NCBI GenBank assembly: GCA_000697335.1
Contig: JNEM01014771.1
Location: 1-64,000 of the forward strand
Length of the DNA: 64,000 bases
From: Conidiobolus incongruus B7586
Lineage: Eukaryota; Entomophthoromycota; Entomophthoromycetes; Entomophthorales; Conidiobolaceae
Direction of reading: 5' to 3'
The translations under genes and the position numbers were made by a program. The stretch's first letter is position 1; each line of letters starts with the position of its first letter. Below, one piece after another: positions 25,534 to 37,540 of the stretch. The notes under the pieces are model-generated. The model did not search any database, had not been told where the DNA came from, and saw nothing but the letters and a program-made list of their open reading frames with translations.

Positions 25534-26663
25534 ATGACAAAGATGATTTACCGTAGGTTGGGACGTAGTGGTCTCAAAGTATCTGTGCTTTCCTTTGGTG
25601 GATGGTATTTATAATTACTCCTGAGTATTACCCTAATCGTATTAATCAATTCGATGTTTTTTAGGTTGACTGTTGGTAATACAGTTGATCAAAGTAAGTT
25701 ATACATTCTTTTGGTATGAAATATGTTCTGACGTAACTTTCCACAGCTCTTACTGATAAATTAATGAAAGTTGCTTTTGAAAACGGTATCAATTTCTTCG
25801 ATAATGCTGAAGTGTATGCTCAAGGTCAAAGTGAAATTGTCATGGGTCAAGCCATCAAGAATAATGGTTTTAAGCGTGAAGATATTGTTGTTGCCACTAA
25901 GATTTTCTTTGGTACCGGTGGTTGGGGTCCTAATGCGAAGGGATTATCCAAGAAGCATTTGATTGAAGGTCTTAATGCCAGTTTGAAACGTCTTCAGTTA
26001 GACTATGTTGATTTAGTCTTTGCCCATCGTCCTGACTCTGAAGTCCCTATGGAGGAAATTGTTCGAGGATTCAATCACTTGATTAGTCAAGGTAAAGCAT
26101 TCTATTGGGGAACCAGTGAATGGAGCGCTCAAGAGATCACTGAAGCTCATACTGTCGCGCAAAGGTTAGGCTTAGAAGGACCTGTTATGGAGCAACCAGA
26201 GTATAATTTATTCCAAAGGGAGAAGCTTGAAAAGGAATACCTGCCCTTATTCGAAAACTTTGGTTTAGGAACCACTATTTGGAGTCCTCTTGCATCAGGT
26301 GTTTTAACTGGAAAGTACAATGACGGTATCCCTGAATCAACTCGATTGGGTAACAATGACATGTGGGGTAAAATTCTTTCTGATAGATTAAATTCACCTG
26401 AAGGAAAAAACAAAATTGAGAAAGTACGCAAATTTGTTACAGTTGCTGAAAAGTTAGGCTGTACTGCTGCTCAATTAGCCATCGCTTGGTGTGTAAAGAA
26501 TCCCAATGTATCAACCGTGATCACTGGTGCTACTAAGGTGGAGCAACTTGAGAGCAACTTGAAATCACTCGAAGTAGTTGAAAAGCTGACGTCAGAAATC
26601 CTTGATGAAATTGAAGAAATTTTCCAAACTAAGCCCACTCCAGTACCAAATTTCAGAGGATAA
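25534..26663 (+). CDS. AKR-5: Kv-beta-type aldo-keto reductase, intact
   Basis: Predicted cytosolic NADPH-linked reductase; substrate unknown. In animals this family binds K+ channel T1 domains. Exons 25534-25604, 25665-25693 and 25747-26663 with introns of 60 and 53 nt encode 338 residues. Start chosen at MTKMIYRRLGRSGLK, shared with AKR-8. Exon 2 reads LTVGNTVDQ. The tetrad is complete: Asp52, Tyr57 (FFDNAEVY), Lys85 (VVATKIFF), His127 (LVFAHRPD). NADP-binding ITGATKVEQLESNL lies near the C-terminus, which ends PNFRG. A stretch of 88 nt (25827-25914) is nearly identical to AKR-6, while flanking sequence is much more diverged. No N-terminal ball or membrane segment is seen. Confidence 0.94.
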
Positions 26664-27279
26664 AGTTTATGCATCGTAATTTGACTATTAATGAAATTAA
26701 ATTCATTATGATTCAATCAACTTTTAAATTTGATATATTATACAATAAAATTATCTGATTTATATATTATCTCTTAACATTGGTATTGTATACTTTATAC
26801 ATACAATGATAAATTTCATATCGTCTTTGAAATAAGGTTTGTGTTATATGATATCTAAAACATTTACATATTAATTGAAGTTGACATATATTTTTCAATG
26901 AACTATGGCCACATTTTACCTTTAAGGTTTTATAATATAATAATATTAAATATATCCATACTAGATTGAATTTGATTAAAACTTTTAAATGCCATAGAAG
27001 GCAATTCATAATTACAATTTTTTCACTACATTAATTACAATCAAAATAAAATTTGAAATTTAAAATATTTACTTATAATCTAGTGTCAGGTATATTCCAA
27101 ATTTTTTTCTTAAAATTATTAGTTGTCAGAATTCCCTTATTTACTCAAAATTAAAAATGTTGATAGAATTGAAGAGATGAGAAAAAAGGTTTGATAATGA
27201 TTAGGATCATATCTCAAATATTTGACCCATAAAATCCTTAATAAAAAAATTTATGAAATTTCATATAGTTCTTATAACG
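26664..27279. other. Intergenic downstream of AKR-5
   Basis: AT-rich; no gene or repeat recognised. Confidence 0.45.
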
Positions 27280-27830
27280 AGATTAGCTAAGGGTATTAAT
27301 GCCAGCTCCAATATTTCGCCACGATAGTCAGAGATATAAGTGACTATGTGATCTACAACTTTAGGGGCCAAGAGGACCAGTTGGGTCGCGATGGCTATCC
27401 GATTAGGTTAATCATATGGAATTAACTGCAAATTGGGCAAATTAGAATGAATGAGAGCCATGTTGTAAAATTAAGTAGTAATGAGTAAAAAAATAAAGAA
27501 AAGAAGTTGTAGTAGAATAGATTTTATTATTGAAATAAGTAAGTTGAATAATATAATAGTAATAATTTAATGGGTGATTTTAGTAACACTAAGATGAGGG
27601 TGTTACTCTTGGAAGTGATGGATATAGAAGAGGAAAATTGGCAGTAGAAATGTAATTTTGAGCAAAGCCAAAAATCAAGCTTCCATGATAGAAGCTACTG
27701 GTGCATTTAAAGGTATTTTAAGCGTTTGTGGAGGTGTGGCTGTGCAGTGGTGTATCCTTGTAATGGTTCTCGGGCCTGGTTCCTTGTTCTTGTTTTTTCA
27801 AGGAAACAGGATGTGACAGTTCTATTATAA
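27280..27830. other. GC-elevated orphan patch, origin unknown
   Basis: Two GC-rich sub-blocks (27280-27425 and 27545-27825) separated by AT-rich DNA. No frame runs far; the best local reading of the first is YVIYNFRGQEDQLGRDGYPI. The second ends with a hairpin TTCCTTG/CAAGGAA (about 27780-27807) followed by TGTGACAG. It could be a transposon fragment, a decayed gene or an RNA gene. I could not assign it. Confidence 0.35.
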
Positions 27831-28797
27831 TATAATATTTGCCCAAACAGAGCAATTTCTGATACAAGATTCAAATTTAAATTCCAAAAATCAAATCAGT
27901 GAGAAATATTTATAATTTGTAACTTTGCAGTGAATCAAGCATGATTTTGAACAAAATAATTTAACAAATAATCTATTCTGATCTGGAAAGTTTCAATAAC
28001 AAGGCCTATAGTCGATTTGATGATTTATTTAAATATCAGAATAGTACTTGTATTATTATCGTTCACCCTCAACTTTGTGGATATATTAAAATAAGAGAAA
28101 TTTAAATAAAAAAAAGAATTTATTCTCATCAACTATGGAATTAGATTAATGAAGGAAACAATTTGAAATTATTATATTTTAATTAGAATGGTGATTATTA
28201 ATAACAAATATATCAAAAAACTCATAATATTTAACTATTGAAACTATATTGTTTATCTGTAAATATAATTTAAAATATAAAAAATATTAATTTACAAACT
28301 TCAGTTATATCAATTGATAATTGAATATCAATATAAGACATTATTATTTCAAAATATTCATTATTTAAGAATATTATATATCAATAATTACTATATTATT
28401 TCATAAAAAAATTATTTGAATTATTAAACAGTTATAATTAAAGCCATAGATACTATTAGAATGCTGTGTATGTCATATTAGAAAGTTTTAGATTGAATTT
28501 AAGAATCTAAGTTAATTTTCTTTAAATCCAGGTTAAAATTTCAATAATTAAAGGAATCAATGATTACAAAATTAAAATTACCATATATAGACAAATGTCG
28601 AATATAAACTTGAATTTTTTTAATATGTATTATGACAAATTTAATAGTCTAATCTAATTGACTGATTTAAATATATAAAAATTTATGATATCAATATTAA
28701 CTATTTTGATGACTCCAACTGATTGTATTTGTAATATTGACCCCGAAGTTGTTTTTTGAATAGAAGCAATAGTCTCTTGGTTAGTGGTGAATGTAAG
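27831..28797. other. Intergenic upstream of AKR-6
   Basis: AT-rich; no gene seen. Confidence 0.45.
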
Positions 28798-28805
28798 TAT
28801 AAATA
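28798..28805 (+). promoter_or_regulatory. TATA box of AKR-6
   Basis: TATAAATA at 74 nt before the AKR-6 start codon, the same distance as in AKR-8. Confidence 0.5.
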
Positions 28806-28871
28806 GAATTGAATTTAGTATAAAATATATCAACAAATATTTAGTATTGATAAAGTTAAATTGCAATTAAT

Positions 28872-30000
28872 ATGACTCAAATGATTTATCGTAGATTAGG
28901 ACATACTGGCCTCAAGGTTTCTGTACTCTCTTTTGGAGGATGGTAATCAAAAAAATTGAAATTAGCATAATGTTTACTTATTCAATAAATTATATATAGG
29001 TTGACTGTTGGTCACACAGTTAATCAGGGTAAATTGAACAAAATCTGCAATATTAAAATAGAAACTAACTTCATTACTTACAGCACTAACTGATAAATTA
29101 ATGAGAGTTGCATTTGACTATGGAATCAATTTCTTTGACAATGCTGAAATTTATGCAGACGGCCAAAGTGAAATTGTCATGGGTCAATCCATCAAGAATA
29201 ATGGTTTTAAGCGTGAAGATATTGTTGTTGCCACTAAGATTTTCTTTGGTACTGGAGGTCGAGGACCGAATGCAAATGGATTATCCAAGAAACATTTGAT
29301 TGAAGGTACCAATGCCAGCTTGAAGCGCCTTCAATTAGATTATGTTGATTTGATCTTTGCTCATCGCCCAGATCCAGAAGTACCAATGGAGGAAATCGTT
29401 CGTGGGTTTAATTACTTAATTAGTCAAGGCAAAGCCTTCTATTGGGGAACCAGTGAATGGAGCGCTCAGCAGATTACTGAAGCACATGTAATTGCCCAGA
29501 GGCTAGGTTTGGAAGGACCCGTCGTTGAACAACCTCAATATAATTTATTCGAAAGAGAAAAACTTGAAAAAGAATACATTCCCCTTTTTAAAAACTTTGG
29601 CTTAGGGACCACTATTTGGAGTCCACTTGCTTCTGGTGTCTTAACAGGAAAGTATAATAGCGGCATTCCTCAAGGAAGCCGATTTGATGCTAAAGAGGGA
29701 ATCGCTAAAATAATCGCTGACCATCTAAAATCACCTGAAGGACAAGCAAAGATTGATAAAGTGCGTAATTTAGCTCCAATTGCTGAGAAATTAGGCTGTA
29801 CTACAGCACAATTATCTATTGCTTGGTGTGTGAAGAACCCTAATGTTTCCACTGTAATCACTGGAGCTTCTAAAGTTGAGCAACTTGAAAATAACTTGAA
29901 ATCTCTTGATATTGTTGACAAGTTAACCCCCGAAATCCTTGAAGAAATTGAACAAATCTTCCAAACTAAGCCCACTCCTATCCCTAATTTGAGAGATTAA
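28872..30000 (+). CDS. AKR-6: Kv-beta-type aldo-keto reductase, intact
   Basis: Tandem neighbour of AKR-5, 2.2 kb downstream in the same direction. Exons 28872-28942, 29000-29028 and 29084-30000; introns of 57 and 55 nt; 338 residues. It starts MTQMIYRRLGHTGLK; exon 2 reads LTVGHTVNQ. Asp52, Tyr57 (FFDNAEIY), Lys85 (VVATKIFF) and His127 (LIFAHRPD) form the full AKR tetrad. The coenzyme-binding ITGASKVEQLENNL is present and the tail is IPNLRD. Its loop after FGTGGRG has Arg where AKR-5 and AKR-8 have Trp, and the LTGKYNSGIPQGSRF region is diverged, so substrate range may differ. Patchy near-identity with AKR-5 suggests gene conversion. Confidence 0.94.
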
Positions 30001-30550
30001 TAATAGCTATTTGCTTCAATAAAAATTACCTTTTGCTTGTGCAATGGAGGTATTAAAATTATAAATTATTTGTAATACATTTAAATTATCATTTTAATTC
30101 AAATGTTTGTTAAGAAACATTATTCAAGTATTAACACTCAATACTTTGAAATTAAAAAGAATAGCATTGAATATAGATTGATCATTATTTGCGATTAGAG
30201 ATCAATACACTTTCATAATGGCGTCTTAATACCAATCACACACACATATATTATAATTACAAATTATTATTAACAATAACCTATTCATTAATGATGAAAC
30301 AAAAATTGAAAATATAACAAGATATTCTTGAAAAAAATAAATAAAAAGTTAATTTTCTTGTCTGCTTTCACAAAACAAAAAGTAATAATATATCCATATC
30401 AGTCATTATTAACGAAAGACTATTTTGTATTCTAATCGAACATAACTTTTGCCCTGGCTTCAATTTTTTAATAAAAACATAAAATTATTTTGAATATCCT
30501 TAAATATTAATACCAATATAACTTTTGTATTATATATAACTTAAAATATA
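30001..30550. other. Intergenic downstream of AKR-6
   Basis: AT-rich; contains a short CACACACATATA microsatellite near 30239-30250. No gene seen. Confidence 0.45.
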
Positions 30551-31025
30551 TTACTTAGATAAAGAATTTTTTAAAACCAATAAATAAGATTTATATGTTT
30601 ATTACTTAATCAGACTTTAAAAAATGAAATTTAATGTTATATATTAAATTTATATAATATTTAAAAAAATTAAAATAATAGTATAATAATCAAATAATTA
30701 AAATATATCAAAATTCAAATTAATTTGTAGTTTTTGATATTTGACCTATAATATAAGATAAATATTTTAAAACTATTATTTGTTTATTATTAATAATTTT
30801 TTGCTATATTTTTAATATTTGAAAATAGTCTATTTTCTTATAAACTAAAATTTGATATTTGATAAACCAATTAATTTGGATTGTAGGAATTTTCTTTCTT
30901 ATAAGCAAATTTTTTACTATATAAAGCAATTATAACTATATAAGTTATAATCTAATGAATATATTAGTTATTATAGTTCTTTTAATTTTTTTATATAAAA
31001 AATCTTTTATTACTTTAACTTTATA

Positions 31026-31030
31026 CATTA
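31026..31030. repeat. Target-site duplication, left (CATTA)
   Basis: CATTA directly before the 5' LTR is repeated at 36713-36717 directly after the 3' LTR. Five base pairs is usual for Ty3/Gypsy integration, and the flanking DNA rejoins as continuous mariner sequence. Confidence 0.8.
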
Positions 31031-31427
31031 TGTTAAGAGACTAGTTCTCTAAATTCTTATATACACTTTTATATAATCTAATTAACTATAAATTATATGA
31101 TTAATTTATACTTATATAGTTAAATTAACTGTATAAATAGTATTAAATTATCTAATAAACTAGGTTCTTTTTTCCTCTCAATTCTTATTATTTTTTACTT
31201 TTACATTATTTCTAAAATTGAAACTATATTCTATTAATATTATAGGATATTAACACTACCTAATATAAATCTTAATATATTAATAACTCATCTTAATTTG
31301 AAGCTTAATTAAACTTTGTTTATACTTACACACTACAGCTACATTATATTACTATATTCTACACCACACTACTTTTATATTAAGTTTTCCTTTACACTAT
31401 ATTAGTTTAACTACTACTATACTTATA
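31031..31427 (+). repeat. 5' LTR of the chromovirus fossil
   Basis: 397-bp direct repeat of 36313-36712, sharing the opening TGTTAAGAGACTAG and the block CTCTCAATTCTTATTATTTT. Confidence 0.9.
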
Positions 31428-34400
31428 TAGTAACAGCAATAAAACTATTAAAAACCTACTAGAAATTAATAACTATTTGTATTAAACCTAATTATTACTA
31501 TTTTAAATTTTATCTATAATTTATTTCATTTAAATTTAACACTATATATTATAATACCACCAAAAAAAGAGATACCCTTATATTATTTTAATGATGATAA
31601 TAACTTAATTACTAAATGAATCTAAAACTTTAGTTTTTAAAAACTTACTACCCTTTAAAAAGCTTATATTAGACAACTTTTGATTGAAAAAAACATGTTT
31701 TAAAGAGTTTAAATCTAACAAACTAGTTATTTTATTATAGTTAATATATTAAACTACTTCTTTAATATTTTTAAAGATAAATTAACTACTTATAATAATT
31801 CTAAAAACCTCTACAAGCTTGAAAACTACTTTAAAAATATAAAGAATTACCTTGATTTAATTTTAGATAAAGATTTAAAGAATATCCTTAAATTAACCAC
31901 TTTTTTTTGGAAAAATCTACTTATACTTGGTAGTTAACTCATTATAAGCTTAATCCTAAAAAATCTTTAGGAGGATAACTTACTACAAAGATACAAACTT
32001 TTAAACAATTAGAAAAAGCCTTTAAAGAGAGGTATTACCCAAAAAATTAAATTTAATTAGCAAGAGAAAAGCTTTCCCAACTTAAATAAAAAACTTCTAT
32101 AAAATAATTGATTAAGAAATTTAATGAGATATACTTAAATATATTAAATATCACTGAAGAAGAATAAATCTACAAACTATTATAATACCTTAACTTTTAA
32201 ATAAAGCTCTAGTTAGTTAATAGGGAACACTTTGATAATATGTTTTTTTTTAACATTTGTGATATAACAATTATAATTGATAATATCTTTTACTTTATAA
32301 CTAAATCTTCCCACCCTAAAAATTAATCTTTTAAACTTTACTCTAACTTATCTAAATTTTAAATAATAGATGTTTCTGTTTTAAAGCTTTATAAGAAAAC
32401 CTTTAGTGAAGAAGCTAAAGCCTACTTAAGAACAAACAAAGGTTGTTATTACTGTTGAAAGACTTAAGTTAACTATAAAGCTAACAAATACCCTTTAAAA
32501 AAGCAATATCTGTTTAATTCTCAATAATCTTAACCTACCAACCATAAATCAAACCTGAATAATATTAATATAACCTTAGAATTACCCCTTTTACAATTAG
32601 TTAGCAAATTCTAATCTAATCCACAAAAATTCTAACAAACTAATGATTCCACAAATTAAACTATGTATACTAAAAAAATCCAACTGATTAAACTATTAGA
32701 AACTAGAAATATTCTAGTAATTAATCTACCTTGTAATTTTTTACCTTTAACTATCACCTTATTGTTTGTGTTAATTAATTCTTTTATAAACACACCTGTT
32801 AATGTTTTAATTAATTTTAGTTGTTTTAGTTATATTATCTCCTCTTTTATTGTTTTAAAACTATCTTTACCTACCTAAAAAAGCAACTTAATAATCAAAT
32901 ATACTAATAACTTAATAGAACAAGCATCTGGTATTATATTTAAATACCTATCATTACCCCCTAACTACTCCTAATATATTAAATTCCTAGTTGGTAATAT
33001 TAGTTATAATTTTATACTAGGTTAAAATTAGTTTGAATATCACAGTTTTATATCTATGAATATTACCCTAGAAGGTTACAAATCTATTTTTTTCATATTT
33101 TAAAAAAAATTAGTAGAATTAATCTTAAAAAATCTACATTACCCTACTATAAAATTATTAAATGCTTTACCTAACACTAACTCTATAATTGTAGCAAATA
33201 ATTCTATCATTATAAGTAAAAATCAATGTAAAAAGCTAATCAAAAACCTAAATAATTTATAGGGATATGTATTTGTTTATTACTCATCTATTAACACTTT
33301 ATTTGTTGATTTTAATGAAGTTATATCTAATAACCACTTCCTATACAATACAATAAGTTAATTTGTTAATGTTTTTAAACTTGTGAATAAATTACCACTT
33401 AAACATAATATTAAACACAAAATTAAATTAATCCCTAGTATACAACTATATTTAAAGCTTACTTACCATTTATCTCTTGAATAATACTAAACCTTAAAAG
33501 AAGAAATCTAAAAACTACTTGAAAATGGGTATATTAGACCTTTTTCCTAACCATAAAGATTTTTAATCTTTTTTATACAAAAGGCTGATGGTGGTTAGAG
33601 ATTATACATTGATAACTATATTTTAAACTCTAAAACTATCAAGGATAAAACCCTATTATTAAACCTATATAATATTAGGGATAAACTACTTAGATCAATT
33701 ATATTTACCAAACTAGATATTAAGAATAGATATTACAACATTAGAGTTGAAGAAAATTTTATCCCTTTAACTACTTTTAACACTCTTTTAGGTTACTATA
33801 AATTTACTGTTATAAACTTTAGATTGTGTAATACCCTTGTAACTTTTATTTATTTATTAATTCCCTTTTCAACTTTATCTTTAATAACTTTATTATCACC
33901 TACTTTAATAATATCCTGATCTATTCAAAAACTAAAGAAGAATATATTTAACATGTTAATTAAGTTTTACAAATTATTTAAGAATATAAATTACCTTTGA
34001 AACTATCAAAATATATCTTTAGTGCCTTTTCTATCTTTTTCTATGGTTATATTGTTTCCTTTTAAGGAATTAGTATTGATCTAACTAAACTCAATGGTGT
34101 TAAAGCTTTTACTATACTTATAAACAAAGATCAGCTTATGTTTATACTTAAATTATTAAATTACTTTAAAAATTTCATTGATTCTTTTGTTGAACTTATT
34201 ACTCCTCTTACTAATCTCTTAAAGAAAAACTCTTTTTTTAAATAAACCCTATTATATACTTTTTATATAAATGCTTTGATTTTCTATATTACTAATGTTT
34301 TTGCTTTATTTATCTTTAATCTAAAACTACCTACTATTATTTTTACTGACTCTAGTTTTTTTACAATTAGTAAATAGTTAACCTAGTTTAAATTTAATTT

Positions 34401-36312
34401 ATATTTTACCCTATAACTATAGGATAACATAATAAATAAAGGAGAATAGGTTGAGTTTAACCTTATAAATGTTATTTTAAAACCAATAACATTCTGGTTA
34501 AAAAAAATAAAACCAGCTGAATTAAAATACTTAGTCTATAAATAAAAACTCTTTACTTTAGTAGAAATAATCAAAAATCACTTACATTTCTTATCCTATA
34601 ACTTTTTCTTAACACTTACAGATTATAAATCACTTATCTACTTAAATACTTAGAAGTATTTATTAAAAAAATAAATTAAATAAATTAAAACTATCTAAGC
34701 TTACCTTTTCTTTATTTAATATCTTCTAGGTTAATAAAACTATATTGTAGATACTTTGTTAAAAAATCTTACATACTTATCTTTTTGTTCTAATTATAAA
34801 AATCCAGTAAATATTAACTTAATGATTATTAATGAAGGAAATAAAAAATTTATTAAACTATTTTAAGAAACACTATTAAATAATGATTTCTTTATTTTAG
34901 TTAAAGAAGAACTCTTTAAACTATTAGAAAACCAACTAAAATATGTCAAAAGATTTAAAACTATCAATAACTTACTATACTATAATGATTGTCTATATAT
35001 TCCTAACATTCCTAAAATCCAACAAACAATATTTAATGAATGCTATAACTTATCTGTTAGAAAACATTAAAACTAGTTAAAAACTGCTGAGAGAATTAAA
35101 ATAAAGTATTACTAGCTTTCCCTAGTTAAATTAGTTTAGAAATACACTAATACCTGTGATATATGCTAAAGAACTAAATATAATACTCAATTAAAATATG
35201 GTAAACTTATTCCCCTATAAGTCCCTAATGAAACTTAACAACAAATCCAGCTTAACTTTATAGAAATCCCTAAATCAACAAATAGTTATGATAACTTACT
35301 AATTGTAATTGATTCATTTTCCAAATATGTTTATTTTATTCCTTGTTTCAAAACTTCTATAGCTAAAAATGTTGCACAATTGTTATTCTCTAATATTTTT
35401 ACTTACTATAGAATTCTACAAATTATTGTATCTGATAAAAACACACAATTCAACTCTTGATTTTAGAAGTTACTATCCTTTTCCTTTAAGATTAATCTAG
35501 CTATATCTACTACTAATTATCACTAAACCAATAAACTCACTAAAAAAACTATCAAAACCTTAAAGTAAATGATTAGAGCCTATATTAACACTAATTAGTT
35601 AAATTAGGATGCTTATATCTACTAACTCTAATATTTATTTAACACCTTTATCAATAAATCAACAGGTTTTAGCTTTTATTTTATTAATTATAGTAAACAT
35701 CCTAACTTAATAATTACTCTAAAACTTTAAATCAACTTACCTTTGGATATTGTTGAATTTTAATCTAATATCAAACAAATTAATTCCCTTGTTAAATTTA
35801 ACTTAGAAGAAAATTAAAGGATCATAGAATAATAATACTTAAAGTTATCTAGAAACCCTCTTAAATATGAAACTAGTATGTTTGTATACTTAGAACAATC
35901 TACCCTTAAACCTACCCTATTTAAATCTAGCTTAAATCTTAAATACTTACCATTATATTATAGTCCCTATAAAATTTAATCTATTGATTCAAATTTTGAA
36001 AATATTACCTTGGAATTACTTTTAACTTTGAGGATCAACCTTACCTTTCACATATCTAAAATTAAACCATACTTTGAAGATTTTAACACTTTTCTTAATT
36101 AATTAAAAACCCTAAAACTAGATCCAATTATTAATTAAGATAAAGAAGAAGAATACTATATTGATTACATAATTAAGTTTAAATCTATTAGGAATAAGCT
36201 TTATTTTTATGTAAAATAGATAGGTTATCCTATTAAAGAAGCTATATAAGAACCTCTAGAAAATATTAAGAATACTTTAACCTATTATACCTATTTGTAA
36301 AAAATTAAAGAG

Positions 36313-36712
36313 TGTTAAGAGACTAGTTTTTTAAATTCTTATATATACTTTTATATAATCTAATTAACTATAAATTATATAATTAATTTATACTTATATA
36401 TTTAAATTAATTGTATAAATAGTATTAAATTATCTAATAAACTAGGTTCTTTTTTTTTCCTCTCAATTCTTATTATTTTTTACTTTTACACTATTTCTAA
36501 AATTGAGACTATATTTTATTGATATTGTAGGATATTAGCACTACCTAATATAAATCTTAATATATTAGTGACTCATCCTAGTTTGAAGCTTAATTAAACT
36601 TTGTTTACACTTGCACACTACAGCCACATTATATTACCATGTTTTGCACCACACTACTTTTATATTAAGTCTTCCTCTATACTATATTAGTTTAACTACC
36701 ATTATACTTACA
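36313..36712 (+). repeat. 3' LTR of the chromovirus fossil
   Basis: 400-bp direct repeat of 31031-31427, ending CTTACA next to the CATTA duplication. Confidence 0.9.
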
Positions 36713-37540
36713 CATTATATAATCATTATATAAGATCATTAGTATTTTTATTAGATAATAAAATTATTAGCTATAAATTATATTATTCCAAAAAGTATAT
36801 AAATTCTTTTTATTGAATTTATTTTTAGATATTAAATAAAAAAATCATATTTTATTAAATATTATTTCAATAAATAATATTTAATGATAAATAAAATACT
36901 TATTAGAATTTTTTAAAAAGGATTTAAAATATACATAAATATATTATTTTTTTAAGTCAAATATTTTAAAAAATTATAAAATTATTTATATTAATTCAAT
37001 ATAGAAATCTCTGTTTTTAATTATATTTTAATAAGTGTTATTGAGCTATTATTGTTATATTTTTTAAGATTGTTAAATTATTAATAATTTATTTTTTATT
37101 TTCATTTTAATTTATGAAATTAATAATATTAAATAATAGTATCTTAGATTTTGGTATATTTAGATTAAAAACTTTTTGGGTTTAAAGCAATTAATTTAAT
37201 AATATATTATGACTTTAGATAATATATTTCTTTTATATATTATTTAAAACTCTCAAATAGATTTAAAAGAACTATGGTGATTTTTTAATAATATTAAAAT
37301 TAAATTATTTTGATAATTATTTTCTAGTTATTCTTTAATATAATTTAATAATAAATTTTTAATTAAATATTTCAAAATAATGATAATTATAAATACTTAC
37401 ATATAATTTGAAAGTATAATTCTTTAACATATAGGTATATAATTATTATTGAAATTTATATTAACTTTGAGTTATTAAAGATTAGAATATTTACCTTTTT
37501 TATATCTCTGATTAATATATATTTAATTTTAAATATGGTT

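Larger units (their letters stand above)
31031..36712 (+). mobile_element. Ty3/Gypsy chromovirus fossil with both LTRs
   Basis: A 5.7-kb LTR retrotransposon with LTRs at 31031-31427 (397 bp) and 36313-36712 (400 bp), opening TGTTAAGAGACTAG; the 3' LTR closes in ACA. The internal plus strand holds traces, in order, of gag (about 31.6-32.5 kb, with a zinc-knuckle-like stretch near 32.45 kb), protease region, reverse transcriptase (about 33.5-34.2 kb), RNase H (about 34.3-34.7 kb), integrase (about 35.0-35.8 kb) and a C-terminal chromodomain (about 36.1-36.3 kb), which identifies a chromovirus. It is a dead fossil with dozens of interruptions. The LTRs remain alike but not identical, so insertion is old to intermediate in age. 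Confidence 0.92.
30551..37540 (-). mobile_element. Mariner-like copy 5, split by the chromovirus insertion
   Basis: From 30551 (after TA) to 31030 the sequence follows the left part of mariner copy 3 at 44196-44560, and from 36718 to about 37500 it continues with the rest (for example TTAATAAGTGTTATTGAGCT at 37030-37049 against the homologous block near 44890). The 5.7-kb LTR element between 31031 and 36712 therefore sits inside it. The copy is badly decayed; the right inverted repeat is not resolved, so the end is approximate. Confidence 0.65.
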
